This document shows positions 1 to 5,143 of a stretch of 5,143 nt of DNA, one piece after another. The notes under the pieces are model-generated. The model was not told the DNA's origin, searched no databases, and saw nothing but the letters and a program-made list of their open reading frames with translations. Both the position numbers and the translations under genes were made by a program. Numbering within the stretch: position 1 is the first letter of the stretch; every line of letters starts with the position of its first letter. Source of the stretch: an uncultured Chryseolinea sp. (GTDB lineage: Bacteria > Bacteroidota > Bacteroidia > Cytophagales > Cyclobacteriaceae); contig CAMLER010000420.1 in NCBI GenBank assembly GCA_946478915.1, positions 1 to 5,143 of the forward strand, read 5' to 3'.

Positions 1-1614
1 GAACATGTTTATAGAATACTTTGTATCATCGCCCTCTCGCATAAAGATTTCTTCATAACCTTCGCGAATGTCATTAGATATTGTTGCATTCAGAACGCCC
101 GGATAATTTGAAATTTCCTCGCGGAATGATTCAAGTTGTGGACCGAGCTTGTCAGCATATCTGACAATCATAAGATTCTCCGTATCCATACCAATGTCTT
201 TGTTCTGATAAAGATTTAGCTGCTGGTAAACAATTAGCGTCGCCACCATCAATATTATAGAGATGGAGAATTGAAAAACTACCAGCGCATTTCTAAAATA
301 AGACGACTTAACACCGCCTGCTGATTTTCCTTTTAAGACTTGCGCCGGTTGAAATGATGTCATGTAAAACGCTGGATATAAACCGGCCAGGAAACCCACT
401 ACGATTGGCAGCAATAGCACAAGGAGCCACGCATGATTTTCTGTAAATCCGGTAAGAGGGATCTGAATACCAGCTATTGGTTGGATAATCAACCTAAGAA
501 TTTCGGCAGCTGCAAGACCAAGCAACATCGCAGCAAAAGTTATTAAGATGTATTCTGTCTGGAATTGGATTATCAAAGACTTTCTTAGGATGCCCAGCGT
601 TTTTTTAACCCCTACTTCCTTTGCGCGATTGGCTGCTCTCGCTGTTGACAGATTCACAAAATTTATTATTGCGATGAGCAGAATAAAAATTCCTACTGCG
701 CTGAAAATGTAAACATACCTAATGTCGCCTACCTGGCCCAGCCGGTTCCCTGTTTTGTACGATTGCAGATGGATATCTTTCAGGGGTTGCAAATATAAAT
801 GCCAACCTCCCCTTTCCTTCGCGAACGCGGCATAATCCATACGAAGCGTTTGAAAAGTAGAAAGCGCTCCCCTGTCTGCAAAGGTCTTTATCTTGTTACT
901 CAATGCGGCAACATCAGCGTCGGGCCTTAACTTTACGTAAGTGACCACTTGTGTCCAGATCCAACTCCATTCAAAATTCTTTACCGCCTCATTCGTATGT
1001 AACGAGAGAAGATAATCAAAATTAAAATGCGTGTTCTTCGGTTGAGGAGTGGTCACACCAGTAACTTCCACCGATATTTTTTTGTCGGATATGAAAATAA
1101 TTTTTCCAAGCGCCCGCTCATCGCCAAACAACTTTTGAGCGACTTCATCGGAAATAATCACCTTACCGACGCCAGTCAGTGCCGTCTTTGGGTCGCCTTC
1201 CTTCAATCTGAAATCAAAAAATGAAAAAAAGTTCGAGTCTGCAGCAAATACCTTTTCCTCATTAAATGCTATAACCGTACCATCGGCTTTTGTGTATCGA
1301 ACAACCTGGCTGCCGGGCGTGTTGATCCTCATTGCCTCTTCAACCTCAGGGAATTCGTCTAAAAGACCGACCGCAACGGCTGGGCCAGTGGAATTGAATA
1401 CTCCGCCTTTAGGATCCCATATATTAGTCTGCAAAACACAATACGTCCGGTCGGCATCGGGTTGGAACCTGTCATAACTTAATTGATAAGAGACATATAA
1501 ATAGATCACCAGGGTCGTCCCCAGACCCAAAGCAAGCCCCGCCACCTTGATTGTAGCATAATATCGTTCGCGAAGAATATTTCGAATTGCCGTTTTAAAG
1601 AAGTTCTGGAACAT
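1..1614 (-). CDS. FtsX/MacB-type ABC transporter permease, N-terminal part (gene C, cut by the left edge)
   Basis: Codon-by-codon reading from the ATG at 1612-1614 to the window edge gives 538 residues without a stop or frameshift; about 260 more would be expected from the length of gene B's product. The protein starts 'MFQNFFKTAIRNILRERYYA' and has membrane helix 1 at about 21-43, followed by 'SYQLSYDRFQPDADRTY' (42-58). A periplasmic core domain covers about 44-300. Helices 2-5 lie near 302-324, 350-373, 396-412 and 441-463. The cytoplasmic coupling motif 'KEVGVKKTLG' (332-341) follows helix 2, and 'LYPAFYMTSFQPAQVLKGK' (412-430) follows helix 4. The second periplasmic domain has just begun at the edge ('FREEISNYPGVLNATISND'). 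It is a third paralogue of genes A and B, with no ATPase domain. Unlike the tight A-B junction, it follows a 194-bp gap, so it may be expressed separately from the pair upstream or through a leader with repeats. No Shine-Dalgarno precedes the start. Substrate and ATPase partner are unknown. Confidence 0.5.
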   Translation of the reverse strand, partial: MFQNFFKTAIRNILRERYYATIKVAGLALGLGTTLVIYLYVSYQLSYDRFQPDADRTYCVLQTNIWDPKGGVFNSTGPAVAVGLLDEFPEVEEAMRINTPGSQVVRYTKADGTVIAFNEEKVFAADSNFFSFFDFRLKEGDPKTALTGVGKVIISDEVAQKLFGDERALGKIIFISDKKISVEVTGVTTPQPKNTHFNFDYLLSLHTNEAVKNFEWSWIWTQVVTYVKLRPDADVAALSNKIKTFADRGALSTFQTLRMDYAAFAKERGGWHLYLQPLKDIHLQSYKTGNRLGQVGDIRYVYIFSAVGIFILLIAIINFVNLSTARAANRAKEVGVKKTLGILRKSLIIQFQTEYILITFAAMLLGLAAAEILRLIIQPIAGIQIPLTGFTENHAWLLVLLLPIVVGFLAGLYPAFYMTSFQPAQVLKGKSAGGVKSSYFRNALVVFQFSISIILMVATLIVYQQLNLYQNKDIGMDTENLMIVRYADKLGPQLESFREEISNYPGVLNATISNDIREGYEEIFMREGDDTKYSINMF

Positions 1615-1808
1615 GCTTTAAGTGTTTAGGTGTGTAAGTGTTTAGGTGTTTACGTTGTGTTGAGGTGTTGAGGTGTTGAGGTGCGATGTGTTGAGGTTAC
1701 GCCAGAATTTTGATTGTAGTAACTTCCGTCATTTGATAAAATATTGAAATTGCGCAGCGATAGTTAGATCGGAACAACTTCAACACCTAGAACTTCAACA
1801 TATCAACA
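1615..1808. other. Intergenic gap between genes B and C
   Basis: These 194 bp are the only substantial non-coding DNA in the window. Both ends are occupied by octamer repeats in opposite orientations, and the middle (about 1697-1775) is unique AT-rich sequence. On the coding strand I find no match to the Bacteroidota promoter pattern (TTTG near -33 with TAnnTTTG near -7), no hairpin followed by a T run that would make a convincing intrinsic terminator, and no tRNA-like or other structured RNA beyond the possible pairing of the two repeat blocks. No small gene is supported. Whether gene C has its own promoter here cannot be decided from the sequence alone. Confidence 0.5.
1619..1696. repeat. 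8-bp-unit tandem repeat block just upstream of gene C
   Basis: On the plus strand almost the whole block divides into 8-bp units: TAAGTGTT, TAGGTGTG, TAAGTGTT, TAGGTGTT (1619-1650), a 7-bp break, TGTTGAGG three times in perfect tandem (1658-1681), another 7-bp break, and a fourth TGTTGAGG (1689-1696). Shifted into one register, both kinds follow KARGTGTT, which reads AACACYTM on the coding strand. A 15-bp sequence is repeated exactly at 1619-1633 and 1635-1649. The block ends five bases before the gene C start codon, so it would form most of the near 5' leader of that gene if transcription comes from upstream. It has no open reading frame. Function is unknown; it could be a slippage-prone tract, a protein- or RNA-binding array, or simply an intergenic repeat family of this genome. 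Confidence 0.5.
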
Positions 1809-1812
1809 CTAT
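1776..1812. repeat. Opposite-orientation copies of the octamer unit at the gene B 3' end
   Basis: On the plus strand this stretch contains AACTTCAACA at 1776-1785 and again at 1791-1800, AACACCTA at 1782-1789, and a further AACA-type unit at 1805-1812. These are the same octamer family as the block at 1619-1696 but in the opposite orientation. TCAACACCT at 1780-1788 is the perfect reverse complement of AGGTGTTGA at 1663-1671 and again at 1671-1679. The last unit overlaps the TAG stop codon of gene B (1809-1811), so the repeat runs right up to the coding sequence. Copies are fewer and more degenerate than in the block near gene C. Confidence 0.5.
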
Positions 1813-4208
1813 TCCGTTCGCAATGCATCGACCGGGTTCGCTCTGGCCGCCTGGACAGAGCGGTACCCAACTGTTAACATGGATATCACAAGCGTTAATA
1901 AGAGACCCGCTGCGAACTCCAGTCCGGTCATGCTGTATTTATATGCAAAATTACTAAGCCATTTCTGCATAAAGTAGAATGCCAACGGAGTAGCCAACAG
2001 GAATGAAATTCCCACAAGTAAGAAAAACTCCCGCGACAGTATGCTCACAATTTGCAGCACAGTCGCACCAAAGGTTTTTCGTATGCCTATTTCTTTCACC
2101 TTTTGCTGAACCATAAACGAGACCAACCCAAAAAGTCCGATGCATCCGATAAATATGGCTATCATGGAAAAGAATCCCAGTGTGTATGCATTTTTTCTTT
2201 CACCATTATAAAAATTTGCGATTTGATCATCCAGGAAGGTATGCTCGAAAATATAATTTGGATAAACACTTTCCCAGGCTTCCTGGATTTTACTAATTAG
2301 CTGCGGCGTATCCTTCGTGTTCATCTTGACGGCACCAACATAATAAGCTGAGGTATTTGCCAACAGAATCACAGGCGACAACTCTTGTTGTAATGGAGTC
2401 GCATTAAAATCTTTTATTATACCAGTAACCAGAGCCTTGCTACCCCACATATTAACTGGGGTACCGATTGCATCTTCAACATTTTGAAACCCAAGAGCCT
2501 TAGCAAACTTCTCATTTATTACAAAGCGGTTTGATGTGTCCGATCTCAAAAGATTTTCCCCATGAAGAAGCGTTAGCCCGTACGTTCGGATATAATCTTC
2601 ATCAGCATACTTCACATTAGTATATTCCTTTACCAGATCATTCTTTACCGTTGCTTCAAAGTCCCCGCCCCATTGATTCTCGGATGTTGAACCCGTATTG
2701 CTCATGGCTACACTCTCCACACCAGGGATGTTTACCAATCTTTCCTTGAGTGTGTGAACCAATTCTGGTTTGTTTTCCGGAATGAGAAATTCCACAACTG
2801 CCTTGCTGTCCAGTCCAAGCGGTTGTGCCATAAAGTGATTCGTTTGTTGAACTATTATAATTGTTGTAATTATTAATGCTTGAGCAATAAACAGTTGGAA
2901 CACAATGAGGCTGCGACGCAACGTCAGCCCGTGACCATAGGTAGAGCTTAGGCCAGCTTTCAGCGTCTTTGCCGGTTGAAAGCGTGACAACCTGATGGCT
3001 GGATAAAAACCAGCTACGAGAGTGACAATTATCGGTAGCATAATTAAGAATACAACGGTAAGGCCATCTAACATTCCAAAAAAGCTTATTCTATATCCAA
3101 GAATCGGCCGTAGATTGATCAATAGCAATTCGGCAAGCCCCGCCGATATCAGTAGGGCAAGGACCGAAATTATAAATGTTTCTCCCAGAAATTGAAAGAT
3201 CAGCTGACCATGGGTACTGCCAAGTGTCTTCCTCACACCAGCTTCACGCGACCTTTTTATTATGAGTACGGTATTCAGGTTAATAAAATTGATGCAAGCC
3301 GTCAGCAACAGGAGGATACCGATTATGCCAAGCGACCAAAGTGTAACGGGCGAAACAACCCTACCTCCGAAATTATGAAAACGGGTATCGAAATGAATCT
3401 CTGATAAAGGTTGTAAATAATAAGTACGCTCCTTACCGTCCTGCTCATTATCGCCCGTAAAATATTTCAGATGCCAGCCCTTAATTTTAGATTCAAAATC
3501 TTCTTTCGTGGTATTCTCATTTAATCGAATATAACAATTGATGCTTGTAGACATTGCTGCCCATCCATCCCAGCCTCGCTTGTCTTTTCCCAATCGTATC
3601 GAAAGTATCATTTTGAAAGGCAAGTCTGTATTCAACGGCGGGTCCTTTATAACTCCGGTCACCACAACATCAAATTCATTATTGAAATGTATTACTTTGT
3701 TAAGAGCGGACTCATCACCGAAGTATTTTTTTGCGAGCGATTCCGTAAGCACCACTGTCTTCTCCTTTTGCAAAGCATCCTCATTTCCCTCAATCCATTC
3801 ATGATGAAACATTTTCAAATATTCAGGATCGGTAAAAACTACATTCGATTCCTTAAAACGATCAACTGATCCATCTGGCTTCGTAACAGCTATCACCGGA
3901 TCATATAAGTTTCCGTCTACAATTGTTACATATTCGAGTTCAGCAAAGTCATTACGCAAGGTCTCCGGCAGCGGATAAGTCATTCCGGATGTGAAATTTG
4001 AATTACCTCCCTTCCTGATTTCAGTGACTATGCGATATGTGCGGTCACCCTCCGGATGAAAGGTATCATAGCTCAACTCGAAACGGAGAATTAAAAAGAT
4101 AACGATCGAGCAGGTGATACCCAGGGCAAGGCCCAACACATTAATAATCGTATGCGTCCTGTTCTTGGTAATGGAACGAATGGCTATTAAGAAATAATTG
4201 CGCAACAT
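1809..4208 (-). CDS. FtsX/MacB-type ABC transporter permease, complete (gene B)
   Basis: This 799-residue inner-membrane protein is built as two successive FtsX modules. I read eight membrane helices: about 20-42, 288-310, 337-365, 380-402, 432-453, 676-700, 722-747 and 763-783. Two large periplasmic domains (about 43-287 and 455-675) lie after helices 1 and 5. The first begins with the family signature 'SYDTFHPEGDRTYR' (46-59). Cytoplasmic motifs 'EAGVRKTLGS' (322-331) and 'EIGIRKTFGAT' (706-716) occupy equivalent places in the two halves, showing internal duplication; in known relatives this segment couples to the ATPase. 'FYPAIRLSRFQPAKTLK' (401-417) and 'NPVDALRTE' (791-799) are further family hallmarks. 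No nucleotide-binding domain exists, so a separate LolD/MacB-like ATPase is expected but is not in the window. The ATG at 4206-4208 fits because the next residues form the normal short cytoplasmic lead into helix 1; no Shine-Dalgarno is seen in the 11-bp gap after gene A. The stop is TAG (1809-1811). The family call is firm; the substrate is unknown. Confidence 0.5.
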   Translation of the reverse strand: MLRNYFLIAIRSITKNRTHTIINVLGLALGITCSIVIFLILRFELSYDTFHPEGDRTYRIVTEIRKGGNSNFTSGMTYPLPETLRNDFAELEYVTIVDGNLYDPVIAVTKPDGSVDRFKESNVVFTDPEYLKMFHHEWIEGNEDALQKEKTVVLTESLAKKYFGDESALNKVIHFNNEFDVVVTGVIKDPPLNTDLPFKMILSIRLGKDKRGWDGWAAMSTSINCYIRLNENTTKEDFESKIKGWHLKYFTGDNEQDGKERTYYLQPLSEIHFDTRFHNFGGRVVSPVTLWSLGIIGILLLLTACINFINLNTVLIIKRSREAGVRKTLGSTHGQLIFQFLGETFIISVLALLISAGLAELLLINLRPILGYRISFFGMLDGLTVVFLIMLPIIVTLVAGFYPAIRLSRFQPAKTLKAGLSSTYGHGLTLRRSLIVFQLFIAQALIITTIIIVQQTNHFMAQPLGLDSKAVVEFLIPENKPELVHTLKERLVNIPGVESVAMSNTGSTSENQWGGDFEATVKNDLVKEYTNVKYADEDYIRTYGLTLLHGENLLRSDTSNRFVINEKFAKALGFQNVEDAIGTPVNMWGSKALVTGIIKDFNATPLQQELSPVILLANTSAYYVGAVKMNTKDTPQLISKIQEAWESVYPNYIFEHTFLDDQIANFYNGERKNAYTLGFFSMIAIFIGCIGLFGLVSFMVQQKVKEIGIRKTFGATVLQIVSILSREFFLLVGISFLLATPLAFYFMQKWLSNFAYKYSMTGLEFAAGLLLTLVISMLTVGYRSVQAARANPVDALRTE

Positions 4209-4219
4209 AGTGATATCGT

Positions 4220-5143
4220 TTATTCAGTTCTTAAGGTTGTAGCTGGATTCATATTCGCTGCCCGGATGGAGCGGTACAATATCGTCATCAAAACGATGGC
4301 AACGGTGGCGCCAAAACCAATCGCAAAAATGGTCCATGACATACCAGTTCGATACGCAAAGCCCTCAAGCCACTGGTTCATGAAGTACCATGTTAACGGT
4401 GCGGCTATCAGGAACGCTATAACGATAAGTCTTACGAAATCGCCAGTAAACAAAAGGACTATGCTTGATACAGTCGCTCCCATAACCTTCCGGATACCGA
4501 CCTCCTTTTGTTTTTGATTTGCCACAAAAGAAATCAGCCCGTAAAGACCCAGGCAGCCTATGAAAATAGAAACACCCGCGAAAATTTTGAACAGTGTAAA
4601 TGTCTTTTCGTCATTCTTATATAGTGATGCGATATGCTCATCGAGAAACTCATATTCAAAGTACTCATCAGTATAAACTTCTTCCCATGTGCTTTTGATA
4701 AACGCCATCGTCTCCCTCAGCTTGTCAGAAGAAATCTTTATTCCAGCGCTATAATAAAACGACGGTACAACGGCGAATACAACCGGAGTGATTTCCTTGT
4801 GCATAGAAGTAATGTGAAAATCTTTGACTACTCCAACTACCTCCGCGCTGATTCCACCGAACCCAGTGGTAACATATTTGCCAATAATTTCTTGCGGGTC
4901 AGTGAAACCTAATCGCTTTACAGCCGCTTCGTTGAGGACATAGTTATATTTTTGATCTTTAAATTCAAGTTTGATACTGGCCAGGCGTTCATCAGCTTCC
5001 GTGAACCATCTGCCTGCTACCAATTTTATGTCATACGTGCCGAGGTAATGTTTATCGACGGGGACAAAACCAATTGAAAACTTCCCCCCTTCCGGGCCTG
5101 CTTCGGTCAAAAAGAAATCTGTCCAAATATCATTGTCTGATAT
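4220..5143 (-). CDS. FtsX/MacB-type ABC transporter permease, C-terminal part (gene A, cut by the right edge)
   Basis: The frame is open from the window edge (5143) to a TAA stop at 4220-4222, giving 307 visible residues; the true start lies outside. If the protein is about as long as gene B's product (799 residues), roughly 490 residues are missing. Visible are the end of a periplasmic MacB-like core domain (about 1-180, with 'VVGVVKDFH' and 'FLDEHIASLY'), then three membrane helices near 182-206, 228-254 and 269-289. Between the first two is the cytoplasmic motif 'EVGIRKVMGAT' (214-224), the conserved FtsX-family element that in known relatives contacts the ATPase. The C-terminus is 'NPATTLRTE'. 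No Walker A, Walker B or ABC signature is present, so an ATPase must be supplied separately (family knowledge). It is clearly a paralogue of gene B, whose start lies 11 bp downstream, so the two are probably one operon. A TTG at 5108-5110 could be taken as a start, but coding continues upstream of it and it falls inside the periplasmic domain. Substrate unknown. Confidence 0.5.
   Translation of the reverse strand: MSDNDIWTDFFLTEAGPEGGKFSIGFVPVDKHYLGTYDIKLVAGRWFTEADERLASIKLEFKDQKYNYVLNEAAVKRLGFTDPQEIIGKYVTTGFGGISAEVVGVVKDFHITSMHKEITPVVFAVVPSFYYSAGIKISSDKLRETMAFIKSTWEEVYTDEYFEYEFLDEHIASLYKNDEKTFTLFKIFAGVSIFIGCLGLYGLISFVANQKQKEVGIRKVMGATVSSIVLLFTGDFVRLIVIAFLIAAPLTWYFMNQWLEGFAYRTGMSWTIFAIGFGATVAIVLMTILYRSIRAANMNPATTLRTE

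Noticed and set aside
1027..1477. Plus-strand open frames at 1027-1224 and 1292-1477.
   Set aside because: Both lie antisense within gene C, which is continuous on the minus strand and has clear family motifs. Their translations show no recognisable domain.
1713..1718. A possible -10 box (TACAAT on the minus strand) for a gene C promoter.
   Set aside because: It resembles the E. coli -10 box, but the sequence 16-18 bp upstream is a poor -35 match, and it does not fit the TAnnTTTG pattern expected if this is a Bacteroidota genome.
1619..1812. A CRISPR array or an insertion-sequence end.
   Set aside because: The repeat unit is only 8 bp with no regular spacers, and there is no transposase gene or clear target-site duplication. 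The inverted octamer blocks are too short and degenerate to call terminal inverted repeats.
2052..3869. Plus-strand open frames at 2052-2300, 3192-3404, 3538-3804 and 3687-3869, and a minus-strand one at 1954-2145.
   Set aside because: All fall within gene B in other frames, have compositions typical of out-of-frame reading, and carry no recognisable motif.
4266..4912. Plus-strand open frames at 4266-4517 and 4634-4912.
   Set aside because: They are antisense to the well-supported gene A and have no domain or translation signal in their favour.
4220..5110. A 296-residue gene starting at the TTG at 5108-5110.
   Set aside because: The same frame is open upstream to the window edge with sensible coding ('ISDNDIWTDFFLTEAG'), and the TTG lies inside a periplasmic domain. 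The gene is a C-terminal fragment caused by the window edge, not a short gene with a TTG start.
1..5143. Full MacB proteins with an N-terminal ATPase domain.
   Set aside because: Genes B and C start directly with a short lead and a membrane helix, and no Walker A, Walker B or ABC-signature motif is seen in any of the three proteins. They are MacB-like only in the permease part.

Overview
The window is a minus-strand run of three consecutive, related membrane genes and almost nothing else. All three encode large FtsX/MacB-type ABC transporter permeases (type VII ABC superfamily) with no ATPase domain of their own. In transcription order, right to left, they are: gene A (4220-5143), of which only the C-terminal part is in the window; gene B (1809-4208), complete at 799 residues; and gene C (1-1614), complete at its N-terminus but cut by the left edge. 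No RNA gene, insertion sequence, CRISPR array or plus-strand gene is supported.

The source is probably a member of the Bacteroidota, perhaps a Cytophagales-like soil or aquatic bacterium. The reasons are the roughly 800-residue double-module permease architecture, the N-terminal signature around 'SYDxFxPxxDRTY', the 'NPxxxLRTE' C-termini, the tandem paralogues, the moderate AT bias, and the lack of Shine-Dalgarno sequences before the two visible starts. This assignment is inferred from gene style; no taxonomic marker is present.

Genes A and B are separated by only 11 bp and are almost certainly co-transcribed. Genes B and C are separated by 194 bp (1615-1808), the only non-coding stretch of any size. 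This gap holds the most distinctive feature of the window. A run of 8-bp units (plus-strand consensus KARGTGTT) ends five bases before the gene C start codon, and a shorter block of the same unit in the opposite orientation overlaps the gene B stop codon. The two blocks contain a perfect 9-bp complementary match and could pair in the transcript.

By family knowledge, such permeases bind a separate LolD/MacB-type ATPase and transmit ATP-driven motion across the inner membrane to periplasmic domains, to export or extract substrates or move envelope components. No ATPase, membrane-fusion protein, outer-membrane channel or regulator is visible, so substrate and partners cannot be assigned. I see no convincing new system here. 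The repeat-bearing gap and the run of permeases without an ATPase are the points worth a second look.
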